A stretch of 55,676 nucleotides of DNA. Source: Actinomycetes bacterium (GTDB lineage: Bacteria > Actinomycetota > Thermoleophilia > RBG-16-64-13). The first letter of the stretch is position 1. The number at the start of each line of letters is the position of its first letter. A program made the position numbers and the translations under genes. The notes beneath the pieces are model-generated. The model was not told the origin of the DNA. It saw nothing but the letters and a program-made list of their open reading frames with translations, and did no database searches. Below, in pieces: positions 42,212 to 49,810 of this stretch. The DNA is taken from positions 1-55,676 of the forward strand of contig JAGXFV010000037.1 of the NCBI GenBank assembly GCA_024637095.1, given 5' to 3'.

Positions 42212-42888
42212 TGGGGCGACTTGGTTTTGGAGGTGGAGGCGGGTTTCGACTCGCCTTGCTGCTGATCGCGGTCGTCGTGCTCGCCGGGAGCTGCGGAGAG
42301 CCCCAAAGCGAAAGCGCCTCGCCGGTTTCGCAAACCGAGCCGGGTCGGCCGTCACCCACCTCAACCGTTCTGGCGGGTCCGGGGGAGTCGGCAGTGGAAC
42401 CCGCTCTGAGTTCTGCGCAGCAGCTGGGGATCACCGAACTCCCTCCGGAGATGCCGGAGGATTTCTGGTTCGCCGGCTTTTCCAGCACCGATTCGACATG
42501 GGCTCTTGAGGTGCGGCCGCAGGGCGACGGGCCGTGGCAGGCGAGTTACCGCCGCGAGGGCTCCTACGCGGAGTGGGCGATGGGCGCCGAGGAGCAAACC
42601 GCCACTCTGTCGCGGGAGGAGGTGCAGCGGATCTACGAGCGCCTGCAGGCGATTGACTTTCTCCAGTATCCGGTCGAGCCGGGGCCCTCGCCCGAACCCG
42701 CCGCCACAGACCCCCAGTCCCCGGAGGATATCGAGGATCTCAAGGCCTTCGTGTTGAGCGCGGGCTGGGGGCAGGTGGAGCACGGCGTGCGATGGTGGGG
42801 TGGACCGGACGCTGAAGGGGCTGAACTGGAGCCGCTCCAAGAGACGCTCGCCCAGATCGAGCAGTTGGCACGGGAGAAGTTCGAGTAG
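42208..42888 (+). CDS. Lipoprotein of unknown function
   Basis: 226 residues. Signal FRLALLLIAVVVLAGSC lipobox, Pro/Ser-rich linker, then a globular domain (TWALEVRPQGDGPWQASYRR, LSREEVQRIYERLQAIDFLQYP, GWGQVEHGVRWWGGPDAEG). The domain resembles small inhibitor-like extracytoplasmic modules; no function assigned. Start chosen as the first of two ATGs after GAGGGGG, overlapping the DUF2339 stop. Confidence 0.75.
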   Translation: MMGRLGFGGGGGFRLALLLIAVVVLAGSCGEPQSESASPVSQTEPGRPSPTSTVLAGPGESAVEPALSSAQQLGITELPPEMPEDFWFAGFSSTDSTWALEVRPQGDGPWQASYRREGSYAEWAMGAEEQTATLSREEVQRIYERLQAIDFLQYPVEPGPSPEPAATDPQSPEDIEDLKAFVLSAGWGQVEHGVRWWGGPDAEGAELEPLQETLAQIEQLAREKFE

Positions 42889-42901
42889 GGGAGAACTTCG
42901 C

Positions 42902-43324
42902 TCAGGTCTTGAGTCCGAGGACCTCGAGCATCTCAGCGACAGTCACGACCTCGAGGCCGGGGAGCTCAACTCGAAGTAGTTCCTTATCCCCTGTGACCAA
43001 ATATGGGGCGCCTCCGACCAGCGCCGTTTCGATGACCGGATCATCGGCGGGGTCGGTCCACCACCGCTTGGTGGACTCTTCCACGGGAAGGACCTCGTTG
43101 AAGGCCGCGATTTGAAGAGCTAGCGTCTGAGCTAGTGAAGGGCTGATCTCGAAGTTGGGGCGCCGGAGAACCGCTTGAAACTCTTCGAGGATGTAGAGTG
43201 AGGTTACGCCGTGCAACAGCCCAGAGCGGGCCGACTCGAGGAGTGTCGCAGGCGCGCCATCGAAGAGTACGCCCGAGACGAGGACGTTAGTGTTGAGGAC
43301 TGCCCTGGGGGCGCTTCCGTCCAC
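42902..43324 (-). CDS. PIN-domain protein, first catalytic Asp replaced by Asn
   Basis: 140 residues. PIN fold of the putative-toxin (COG1569) type: AVLNTNVLVSGVLF, SLYILEEFQAVLRR, ADDPVIETALVGGAPYLVTGDKELLR. The usual LDTNVLVS has become LNTNVLVS (GAC to AAC), which removes a metal ligand and should weaken or abolish nuclease action. The other acidic residues remain. Its start lies inside the upstream AbrB antitoxin gene (38-bp overlap). Confidence 0.88.
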   Translation of the reverse strand: MDGSAPRAVLNTNVLVSGVLFDGAPATLLESARSGLLHGVTSLYILEEFQAVLRRPNFEISPSLAQTLALQIAAFNEVLPVEESTKRWWTDPADDPVIETALVGGAPYLVTGDKELLRVELPGLEVVTVAEMLEVLGLKT

Positions 43325-43559
43325 GGATCTCTGCGATCGCTTCGTCCACGTCTCTCTCGGTCAGTCCTTGCCGTTCTGCGGTTGCGCGAACCTCGGCCAC
43401 CAGTCTGTCCCAGGGGGAGGCAACGGGGGTGACGATGACCGAGTCCTCCCGGACTTCGAGCTCGACCTCAGATTCGGGGGTGATCGCCAGCGTCTCTGCC
43501 ATCTCCTTCGGAATGGTCACCGCGATGCTGTTGCCGACCTTGCGTGCCTTGACTCTCAC
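43287..43559 (-). CDS. AbrB/SpoVT-type antitoxin
   Basis: 90 residues. MRVKARKVGNSIAVTIPKEMAETLAI is a swapped-hairpin AbrB DNA-binding domain; the tail (DRLVAEVRATAERQGLTERD) should bind the PIN protein. Stop lies inside the PIN gene. Perfect palindrome at 43577-43595 in its promoter. Confidence 0.9.
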   Translation of the reverse strand: MRVKARKVGNSIAVTIPKEMAETLAITPESEVELEVREDSVIVTPVASPWDRLVAEVRATAERQGLTERDVDEAIAEIRGRKRPQGSPQH

Positions 43560-43576
43560 TGTCCGTCACCTCCTGG

Positions 43577-43595
43577 CGTATATACTGAATATACG
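43577..43595. promoter_or_regulatory. Operator-like palindrome of the AbrB/PIN operon
   Basis: CGTATAT (43577-43583), ACTGA, ATATACG (43589-43595): 7-bp arms directly upstream of the ribosome site; AT-rich and may overlap the -10. Confidence 0.6.
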
Positions 43596-43601
43596 CGGAA
43601 C

Positions 43602-43616
43602 GCGCGACTTTCGCGC
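43602..43616 (+). terminator. Terminator-like hairpin
   Basis: GCGCGA (43602-43607), CTT, TCGCGC (43611-43616), then TTTT on the plus strand. No plus-strand gene ends just upstream, so its role, if any, is unclear; it may also insulate the AbrB/PIN operon. Confidence 0.3.
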
Positions 43617-43650
43617 TTTTGACCTAGCTTGGATTTGCGCCGAGCGCCTC

Positions 43651-44016
43651 TCACTGTGCAAGATCGGCGGCGGGTTCGCGAAGCCCAAGAACCTGGCGCA
43701 GGCCGATTTCAACCCGCGATCGGTCCTCGGGTCGGAGTGACCCCAGACGGCGCAGGATCAGGCTCTGGTCTAGAGTGAAGAGCTTGAAGCGAACCAGAGA
43801 CGGCGACGTAATCCCGGCCTCCTTGTGCCGCACGAGGCTGACATCGCTCGGCCAGCGTGACCTTTGGGCAGACGTGATCATGGCGAGAACGCTATGCCCG
43901 GATGTCTCCCCGAATCCGCTATTCGAAAGAACCAAGGCGGGGCGGCGCTTCGACGACTCCCGGTCGGTGAACGGGAACGGAACGACCACGACGGACCAGC
44001 GTTCAAAGGTCCCCAT
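43651..44016 (-). CDS. mazF: MazF/PemK-family toxin
   Basis: 121 residues. MazF fold: FERWSVVVVPFPFTDRESSKRRPALVLSN with the catalytic Arg region, then LAMITSAQRSRWPSDVSL. Sequence-specific mRNA endonuclease; active-site residues look intact. Start at 44016 (MGTFERW), 14 bp inside the antitoxin gene. Confidence 0.93.
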   Translation of the reverse strand: MGTFERWSVVVVPFPFTDRESSKRRPALVLSNSGFGETSGHSVLAMITSAQRSRWPSDVSLVRHKEAGITSPSLVRFKLFTLDQSLILRRLGSLRPEDRSRVEIGLRQVLGLREPAADLAQ

Positions 44017-44245
44017 AGGCCTCCTCGTCTTCCCGCGATAGCCACTCTTCGAGCGTTGAAGAGAGCGCTTCGAGATGCTCCACATCCACCGGCAGGGCCT
44101 TCCCAAGGACTACCCGACCCGATTCGTCGAACTCAAACGACACAAGATCACCCTGCTCCAGCCCTAGAGCATCTCGCACCGGCTTGGGAACCGTGGCCTG
44201 GTACTTCTTGGTCAATCGGCTCACGGTATGCCTCTCGTCTGGCAT
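44003..44245 (-). CDS. mazE: AbrB/MazE-type antitoxin
   Basis: 80 residues. Swapped-hairpin domain VSRLTKKYQATVPKPVRDALGLEQGDLV, then toxin-binding tail (LEALSSTLEEWLSREDEEAYGD). Preceded by a perfect 9-bp inverted repeat and a GGAGGAAGCG ribosome site. Overlaps mazF by 14 bp. Confidence 0.92.
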   Translation of the reverse strand: MPDERHTVSRLTKKYQATVPKPVRDALGLEQGDLVSFEFDESGRVVLGKALPVDVEHLEALSSTLEEWLSREDEEAYGDL

Positions 44246-44256
44246 CGCTTCCTCCT

Positions 44257-44276
44257 GGTATTACCGAGGTAATACC
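44257..44276. promoter_or_regulatory. Operator of the mazEF pair
   Basis: Perfect arms GGTATTACC (44257-44265) and GGTAATACC (44268-44276) with GA between, ending 11 bp from the antitoxin ATG. The GTATTAC/GTAATAC core recurs at 31686-31707. Confidence 0.75.
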
Positions 44277-44444
44277 AATGTACCCTCTTATCACCAGTCT
44301 AGGAAGTCGGGAGATAGTTAGTTACGAATACGCCGAAGGACCCGGTGTGGCGCCTGCAGAACGAGGCACTGTCTCCCGGACCCTGGATCGATCCTGATTG
44401 CGCGCCGGCCGCTACGGATATAGATTGGGAACCGCCGCCGACTG

Positions 44445-44473
44445 CCCTAAGATGGTGGTAACTAATCTTAGGG
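44445..44473. promoter_or_regulatory. Perfect dyad upstream of the HEPN-MNT pair
   Basis: CCCTAAGAT (44445-44453), 11 nt, ATCTTAGGG (44465-44473). The right arm merges with the ribosome site AGGGAG of the HEPN gene, so it could act at DNA level as operator or in RNA as a stem hiding the ribosome site. Confidence 0.6.
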
Positions 44474-44483
44474 AGACGGCAAG

Positions 44484-44870
44484 TTGGCGAACCGAGCGCA
44501 GGACTGGATTGCGCAGGCCGAACGGGACCTCGAACAGGCCCGCTCGTCACGGCGTGAGGAGCGGCACGAGTGGGCCTGCTTTGCCGGCCAACAGGCGGCT
44601 GAGAAAGCAGTCAAGGCACTACACCTGCACCTCGGCCAAGATGCCTGGGGTCACGTGGTTGCCCGACTTCTCACCGAACTGCCGGTTCCGGTGCCCGACC
44701 TACTACTGGAGAAAGGACGCGTTTTGGACACCTTCTATGTGGCCACGCGGTACGCGAACGGTCACGTAGAAGGCGCGCCCTTCGAACACTACGGAACCCT
44801 GCAAAGCCAGGAGGCTATCCGTTATGCCGGTGAGATCCTCGAGTTCGTCCGTTCTCAAATGGCCCAATAG
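44484..44870 (+). CDS. HEPN-domain protein
   Basis: 128 residues with a TTG start. HEPN domain: DWIAQAERDLEQARSSRRE, ACFAGQQAAEKAVKALHLHLG, RYANGHVEGAPFEHYGT. HEPN proteins of this type pair with a minimal nucleotidyltransferase as toxin-antitoxin or tRNA-acting modules. The downstream MNT gene starts 47 bp before this stop. Confidence 0.88.
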   Translation: MANRAQDWIAQAERDLEQARSSRREERHEWACFAGQQAAEKAVKALHLHLGQDAWGHVVARLLTELPVPVPDLLLEKGRVLDTFYVATRYANGHVEGAPFEHYGTLQSQEAIRYAGEILEFVRSQMAQ

Positions 44871-45204
44871 GGACACTGTCGACCGGGCGGTTCGCGCCTG
44901 GTCGGCGGATCTGATCCCCACTCATCCTGCCGTCGAACGTGTGGGGTATTTCGGCTCCTACGCTCGGGGCGACTGGGGGGTGGGAAGCGATCTCGACCTG
45001 ATAGTTATAGTCGACCGCAGCGCTGAGCCTTTCACCCGCCGGGCTCTGGCGTTTGACACGCTCGGGTTGCCGGTGCCCACCGACCTGCTTGTCTACACCG
45101 TCGGCGAGTGGCGTCGGATGCGAGACGAGGGTGTTTCTTTCGCAGCCCGAGTTGAGCGGGAGGCCATGTGGGTGCTGGAGGCAGGGGAGTCGGACGCCAA
45201 CTGA
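44824..45204 (+). CDS. Minimal nucleotidyltransferase (MNT) protein
   Basis: 126 residues. GYFGSYARGDWGVGSDLDLIVIV holds the G-S...D-x-D nucleotidyltransferase signature. Partner of the preceding HEPN protein and probably modifies it or an RNA. Start uncertain because it overlaps the HEPN gene; a later start near residue 20 is possible. Confidence 0.87.
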   Translation: MPVRSSSSSVLKWPNRDTVDRAVRAWSADLIPTHPAVERVGYFGSYARGDWGVGSDLDLIVIVDRSAEPFTRRALAFDTLGLPVPTDLLVYTVGEWRRMRDEGVSFAARVEREAMWVLEAGESDAN

Positions 45205-45231
45205 GGCCTGGACTCCCGAGAGCTGACCCGC

Positions 45232-45498
45232 TCACCCGAACCGCTGTTCCGCCCGCAGGCGCGCCTTGGCCGCCTCCACCTCGCGGTTCTTGGGGGGTGC
45301 CGCGGTCACCAGCGACTCCAGCAGCCGCTCCGAGGCTTCCGCCACCTCCTCCACCGCCCGGTCGAAGGCCTCCTCGTTGGCCGCCGAGGGCTTCGAGTAG
45401 CCGCTGATCTTGCGCACGTACTGCAGGGCCGCCGCCCGGACCTCCTCGGAGGTCGCGGGCGGGTCGTAGTTGTAGAGGGTGTGGATGTTCCTACACAC
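45232..45498 (-). CDS. DUF2277 protein
   Basis: 88 residues. Opens with MCRNIHTLYNYDPPATSEEV and continues AALQYVRKISGYSKPSAANEEAF, the DUF2277 signature. GTG start at 45498 with AGGAGG seven bases upstream; it overlaps the SRPBCC stop. Function unknown; frequently found next to ArsR-SRPBCC genes as here. Confidence 0.93.
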   Translation of the reverse strand: MCRNIHTLYNYDPPATSEEVRAAALQYVRKISGYSKPSAANEEAFDRAVEEVAEASERLLESLVTAAPPKNREVEAAKARLRAEQRFG

Positions 45499-46015
45499 GC
45501 GGCGCCTCCTGGGAAGCTTCCTGCGAGGCCTCTCGCCCCGCCTGCTTGGTGACCAGTTCCTCGAGTTGATCGTAGGTCTCGGCCGCGCCTTCCTCCATGC
45601 CCGACTGGAGCATGCCGTCCCGATCCTCGAACGAATCAAAGCGCGAGACCGCCGTGATCTTGGTCCGCCCGTCTTCCTCCCCGAGAGTCATGGTGTCCAC
45701 CGAGATGTGCCCCGGCATGCCCTCGAACTCGAAGGTCTGGGTCACCCTCTCGGGCGGCACGATCTCGCGGAACTCCCCGCGGAAGGCCCAGTCGTTACCA
45801 TCGCTGTCATGCTCGACGAAGCGCCAACGGCCTCCGGGACGCACGTCCATCTCGTCCACCTCGGTGGTCGTTCGGCGCCGGCCCCACCACTTGGGGATCA
45901 GCTCGGGATCGGTCAAGGCGGCAAAGACCAACTCTCGGGGAGCGTCGAAGGTACGCGTCAGGATGATCACCGGCTCGTCGGCCGGCACGCTGACGTTGAG
46001 TTTGTCGGCGTTCAT
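45491..46015 (-). CDS. SRPBCC/AHSA1-domain protein
   Basis: 174 residues. VIILTRTFDAPRELVFAALTDPELI, WWGRRRTTTEVDEMDVRPGGRWRFV, then WAFRGEFREIVPPERVTQTF, the START-like AHSA1 fold that binds hydrophobic ligands. C-terminal Gln/Ala/Glu-rich tail. ATGA overlap with the ArsR gene upstream. Ligand unknown. Confidence 0.93.
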   Translation of the reverse strand: MNADKLNVSVPADEPVIILTRTFDAPRELVFAALTDPELIPKWWGRRRTTTEVDEMDVRPGGRWRFVEHDSDGNDWAFRGEFREIVPPERVTQTFEFEGMPGHISVDTMTLGEEDGRTKITAVSRFDSFEDRDGMLQSGMEEGAAETYDQLEELVTKQAGREASQEASQEAPRV

Positions 46016-46404
46016 GGTGTCTCCTTGTTACTTGATGGGCCGGAGTCGAGAGCCTCCCCGCCCACGACCTCCCGCCGACTGCGGCCCTGAGTCTCCCGAA
46101 GGTAGTCGTCCAGGCGATCGAACCGCTCCTCCCAGAATTCCCGGTAGCGCTCGAGCCAATCGGAGGCGTCCTTCAACGGTTCCGCCTCGAGCCGGGCCGG
46201 CCGCCATTGAGCTTCCCGGCTGCGCTTGACCAGTCCGGCCCGCTCCAGCACCTTGAGATGCTTGGATACCGCGGGCAGGGAGATGTCGAAGGGCTCGGCG
46301 AGTTCGGTGACCGAAGCCTCCCCCTGGGACAGCCGGAGGAGAATAGCCCGGCGGGTGGGGTCGCCCAGGGCGGCGAAGGTCTCGCTGAGTTGGTCGGCGC
46401 TCAT
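46012..46404 (-). CDS. ArsR-family regulator paired with SRPBCC
   Basis: 130 residues. MSADQLSETFAALGDPTRRAILLRL, VTELAEPFDISLPAVSKHLKVLERAGLV, then a C-terminal AEPLKDASDWLERYREFWEE segment, typical of the ArsR subgroup that controls AHSA1/SRPBCC genes. It lacks metal-binding cysteines. First gene of a three-gene overlapping operon. Start from the conserved MSADQ. Confidence 0.94.
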   Translation of the reverse strand: MSADQLSETFAALGDPTRRAILLRLSQGEASVTELAEPFDISLPAVSKHLKVLERAGLVKRSREAQWRPARLEAEPLKDASDWLERYREFWEERFDRLDDYLRETQGRSRREVVGGEALDSGPSSNKETP

Positions 46405-46614
46405 TTCCTCTTTAACCAATTGGATAATTAACCTATACGGAAAATACCCGACCCGAGGGAGGAGCAAACCGTACGGATACCGCGAGCGCTTACAGGAGCG
46501 CGCGCATGCCAATCGGCATAGCCGTCGTCAACTTACGTGAGCACCCCTGCCCGCGGTTCGATCTTGGGCTTCGTAATGAGCAAGTTCTGGAGAGCGGCCG
46601 AGTCCGTCCTTGAG

Positions 46615-46832
46615 CTACCCGAATTCGTCGGCGGTGAGATCCGCATCCCTCATGATCGAGGCTATGACCTTGGGGTGAAGGGTCTTGCCGGAGTGCATTG
46701 GTACCGTCACTCGGACACCCGTGGCGTTAGGAGTATGCAGTGGCTTCCCCTCTGACGCACGATGCGGAAGCCGTGAGATTGAAGAACCCGTAAGGCCTGC
46801 GCTCCGGTAACGCGCGGAGCCCGAGGGGTCAT
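46615..46832 (-). pseudogene. hicA: Frameshifted HicA toxin
   Basis: ATG overlaps the hicB stop (ATGA). The frame MTPRAPRVTGAQALRVLQSHG, FRIVRQRGSHCILL is a HicA start with the G-S-H catalytic His; it hits a stop soon after. The rest (VRVTVPMHSGKTLHPKVIASIM ... ADEFG) is in another frame. The total 218 bp is not a multiple of three, so a single indel around 46700 disrupts the dsRBD-like RNase. Confidence 0.85.
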
Positions 46833-47053
46833 ACGGCTACGTTCAGCGTGAGGAGACTGACGCTGTCGCTCTTAGGTACATCCTCCCCGCAGTCGAGGCG
46901 ATCCTCGATGTGAAGGGTGATCGCCTCCCGGAGATTCTGAACCGTCTCCTCGTATGTGTCGCCCTGGGTGTAGCAACCCTGGAGTTCAGGGCACTCCGCC
47001 CAGTAGCCATCCTCGTCGTGTCCGATTATGCCTGTCAATCGGTACTCGCTCAT
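46829..47053 (-). CDS. hicB: HicB-type antitoxin
   Basis: 74 residues. YRLTGIIGHDEDGYWAECPELQGCYTQGDTYEETVQNLREAITLHI is the HicB RNase H-like fold. It is truncated of a DNA-binding tail, as in many short HicBs. The partner hicA next to it is frameshifted. Gene order HicB-HicA. Confidence 0.92.
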   Translation of the reverse strand: MSEYRLTGIIGHDEDGYWAECPELQGCYTQGDTYEETVQNLREAITLHIEDRLDCGEDVPKSDSVSLLTLNVAV

Positions 47054-47351
47054 TCCAGGACCTCACAGGGGTTTGCCGTACTCGAATCATACACGAGGGC
47101 GCCTGGCACACTGGCAAATGTGGCCTGGGCAACCAAGGGATCAGGCGCCCAGCTAGTCCTGAGCGAGGAAGTCGCCGTGCCTTGTGCATCGGAGGCGCGC
47201 ATGTTGAGTTATCCCTCTGACGCCGGGCATGCTAGCCCCAAGGCCGCAACTCGGACAAGTGTCGTGAACCAAACCTACCGTGCGTACGTCTGGGGATTGT
47301 GAAACGCTAAGAGGGGTGTGACGGGGTAGGGCGGCCTAAAGGAGAGCATTG

Positions 47352-48512
47352 ATGAGGGTCAGACGCACAACCGCTGCCACTGCGGCGCTGGTCACAGTGA
47401 TGCTGCTCCTTCTCTCGTCGGCGCCCGCGCTTGCGTTTCCGCCCGACACGCCTCCCTTCAGCGACGTCGACTCCTCGACCGACTTCGGCTTAGCGATAAC
47501 CAGCCTGGAACAGGCGGGCGTGGTGGAGGGCTACGGAGACGGAACTTTCCATCCAGAAGCGAGCCTCTTACGGGCGCAGATGGCAAAGATGCTGGTAGCC
47601 GCGCTCGGTCTGCCGGTCAGGGAAGACTACCCACTCCCGCCGTTTACCGACTTAGGGCCCGACGATCCGGCGAGTCTCTATCCCCACGAGTACGTCAAAG
47701 TGGCCAAGGACTTCGGTATCACGAACGGAACCAGCGCCACCACCTTCGCCCCCTACGTCGCCATCCCTCGCTGCCAGGCCGTGACCATGGCGGTGCGGGC
47801 GGTCGACGACTGGGGCCTGAGCATACCGCCGACCATCGAGAGCCTGCTCTCGCCCTGGGGACTCTTCAGCGCAACCCACGAGATCTCGGCGAACATCGCC
47901 GCCCTTAACTCCATCTCCTACGGGCTCCACTTCGAGACGGACGCCGCCGACCCCTGGGACCCCATGACCCGGGCAGAAGCCGCGCTGCTCGCCGACAACG
48001 TGAGAAAGACTCAGGCGTCCGCGGCCATCACCGACCTCAACTGGCCCGGCCCGGATAGCGGCTACAGCACGGCCCAGCTCATCGCCAACCACTTCCCCAC
48101 GGTGCTTCGCCCGCCTCTGTTCCTCCCCCTGGAGCTACCCGCCGGTTTCTCCGAGGGCGATGTCGCCGCTCTCGGGACCGCCCTCTCCTACACCCCCTTG
48201 GCCCCTGCGCCGCATATCGGCTTTGCGGACACGACCGCGTACGGCGTCGGCTTTACCAACGGCACCGACCAAGTGCTCCTCGCGGTAAACCCCGGAGCCG
48301 ATGTGGCCGAATCCGAGGGTCTGGAGACGCCGACCACTCTTGAAGGCACCCCCTTCTATTCCTACGACCTGGGAGACCGCTTGCTGCTCCAGGCGAAGAG
48401 CGAGGGTCAGGGGACTGTAGCTCTGGTAGCCTCCGCCGGCACCGACCCGGCCGTACTCACGGCTTTCGCCGAGCAACTGTCGCGCATCAGCTGGCAGGTG
48501 CCCGAGCGCTGA
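47352..48512 (+). CDS. S-layer homology (SLH) domain protein
   Basis: 386 residues. Signal peptide (VTVMLLLLSSAPALA), then SLH repeats: FSDVDSSTDFGLAITSLEQAGVVEGYGDGTFHPEA (37-90) and FTDLGPDDPASLYPHEYVKVAKDFGITNG (100-150) and a weaker third to about 225. The C-terminal half has no known family. SLH repeats bind the cell-wall polymer in Gram-positive bacteria, so the protein should be surface-attached. ATG 47352 follows AAAGGAGAG. Confidence 0.9.
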   Translation: MRVRRTTAATAALVTVMLLLLSSAPALAFPPDTPPFSDVDSSTDFGLAITSLEQAGVVEGYGDGTFHPEASLLRAQMAKMLVAALGLPVREDYPLPPFTDLGPDDPASLYPHEYVKVAKDFGITNGTSATTFAPYVAIPRCQAVTMAVRAVDDWGLSIPPTIESLLSPWGLFSATHEISANIAALNSISYGLHFETDAADPWDPMTRAEAALLADNVRKTQASAAITDLNWPGPDSGYSTAQLIANHFPTVLRPPLFLPLELPAGFSEGDVAALGTALSYTPLAPAPHIGFADTTAYGVGFTNGTDQVLLAVNPGADVAESEGLETPTTLEGTPFYSYDLGDRLLLQAKSEGQGTVALVASAGTDPAVLTAFAEQLSRISWQVPER

Positions 48513-48571
48513 TCTCGGACGAGAAGGGTCAAGTTGTGGCGGCCAAAGCAGCCTTCTTCTGTCGAGAAACC

Positions 48572-48859
48572 TCAGGCGACGGTCACAAGAGGTGGGATCG
48601 GCGCCGCCGGACGACTGCGGGCAAGGTCATAGGCCGCCTGGAGGTTGATCCAGAACTCAGGCGTAGTGTTGAGCGCTTCGGAGAGCAGCCACGCGGTCTC
48701 CGGCGTGACACCTCGCTTGCCACGCACAATCTCGTTGATACGTTGCACCGGCACGCCGAGATGCGCCGCGAAGGCGATCTGGGATACACCCAGCGGAAGG
48801 AGGAACTCCTCGCGGAGGACCACCCCCGGATGGGTGGGTATGCGGTTCTCCGGGATCAT
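48572..48859 (-). CDS. higA: HigA-type antitoxin
   Basis: 95 residues. RIPTHPGVVLREEFLLPLGVSQIAFAAHLGVPVQRINEIVRGKRGV is the HigA/VapI helix-turn-helix. Follows higB by 10 bp, the inverted order typical of higBA loci. Autorepresses at the palindrome described below, by inference. Confidence 0.94.
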   Translation of the reverse strand: MIPENRIPTHPGVVLREEFLLPLGVSQIAFAAHLGVPVQRINEIVRGKRGVTPETAWLLSEALNTTPEFWINLQAAYDLARSRPAAPIPPLVTVA

Positions 48860-48869
48860 GCCATACCTC

Positions 48870-49163
48870 CTAGCGGTGATAGTCCACTAACCGGACTTCA
48901 TGCGGAGCGTTATTCTCCCACCGGAACAGGAGCCGCCACTGATCGTTCACCCGGATCCAATTAAAGCCCGCTAGATCGCCTTTGAGGCCCTCCAGCCGGT
49001 TGCCGGGGGGCGACCTCAGGTCGAGTATGGCCGACGCCGCGTTCAGCATGTCCAGCTTTACCAGAGCAGGCGCCACGATGCCCCGTGGAAAGCGCCGCGC
49101 GCGGGCAGTGGGGCGACCATGGCAAAGATCCTCCGTCCCCCGGTCACCGAACGACACGATCAA
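48870..49163 (-). CDS. higB: HigB-type RelE-superfamily toxin
   Basis: 97 residues with a TTG start. IVSFGDRGTEDLCHGRPT, LDMLNAASAILDLRSPPGNRLEGLKG, WIRVNDQWRLLFRWENN, ending DYH: a HigB ribosome-dependent mRNase. The fold and key basic residues appear intact, unlike several toxins nearby. Confidence 0.92.
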   Translation of the reverse strand: MIVSFGDRGTEDLCHGRPTARARRFPRGIVAPALVKLDMLNAASAILDLRSPPGNRLEGLKGDLAGFNWIRVNDQWRLLFRWENNAPHEVRLVDYHR

Positions 49164-49186
49164 CGGGCCTCCCTTACTCCAAGATG

Positions 49187-49216
49187 AGTATACACGCTAA
49201 CACGGTTACCGTGTAA
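49187..49216 (-). promoter_or_regulatory. higBA promoter and operator
   Basis: Minus strand: -35 TTACAC (49216-49211), 18 bp, -10 TATACT (49192-49187). The perfect palindrome ACACGGT-T-ACCGTGT (49200-49214) covers most of the -35 and spacer, an ideal place for HigA autorepression. The stretch 49217-49475 (about 260 bp) shows nothing else. Confidence 0.7.
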
Positions 49217-49475
49217 GACGGAGCCAGCTCGTCGCAACCACACCTCGAGCCGCCAGCCCCCGCGTCCCGAACGTAGAGTATCCCGGCGGGAGAGTACGGA
49301 CATAGGCCCAAGGTTGGAACTTGCCGGCACAAGCCCCCGAGAGGCTTTCGAGATCGCTGTCAATTTGCCCGTGTCCCTGCGGTGTTATCGTTGGTTTCAT
49401 AGGTCATCAAACCGGAAGGATGACGGCGAGACGTGGACGGGCACTTACGCTACTGCATCGGAGACCGTATCCACC

Positions 49476-49694
49476 ATGGCTGCTAAGAAACGGAGAAACG
49501 AGGGACCCGAGCGGCGGAAGAAGGTCAGGCGCGGCTATCGGGAGCTTTCCCGGGAATCGGAACGCTGGACCTGGGGCAACAGCCCGAGTCAGTGGCCGCG
49601 GTGGGACGATCTGGGCAACCGTTGGTTCTGGCTGCTGATCGGCGCTCTGCTGGTCGCGAACATAGTGTTCCGGCTTTTCGGTGGCGAGAGCTGA
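49476..49694 (+). CDS. Small basic membrane protein
   Basis: 72 residues: Lys/Arg-rich N-terminus (MAAKKRRNEGPERRKKVRRGY), a Trp-rich middle, and one C-terminal helix (FWLLIGALLVANIVFRLF). A longer frame from 49314 is less likely. No family recognised. Confidence 0.5.
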   Translation: MAAKKRRNEGPERRKKVRRGYRELSRESERWTWGNSPSQWPRWDDLGNRWFWLLIGALLVANIVFRLFGGES

Positions 49695-49810
49695 GCATCA
49701 TTGGGCGGAAGCACTGGTCTGCGGTGATCACCTACCGGGAGGATCGTGTGCGAATAATCTCGGTCCGCAGGGCACGCGAAGAGGAGGTGGCTTTGTATGA
49801 AGGCCAGTGA
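49686..49810 (+). pseudogene. brnT: C-terminal remnant of a BrnT toxin
   Basis: Only the last ~40 codons of a BrnT-type toxin remain (HWSAVITYREDRVRIISVRR, AREEEVALYEGQ). The N-terminal half, with most of the RelE-like fold, is missing and is replaced by the small membrane gene. Its stop overlaps the antitoxin start by 14 bp as in intact brnTA. Confidence 0.75.

Noticed and set aside
46537-46755. Plus-strand 72-residue ORF
   Set aside because: It lies antisense to the frameshifted hicA gene and has no sensible motif.
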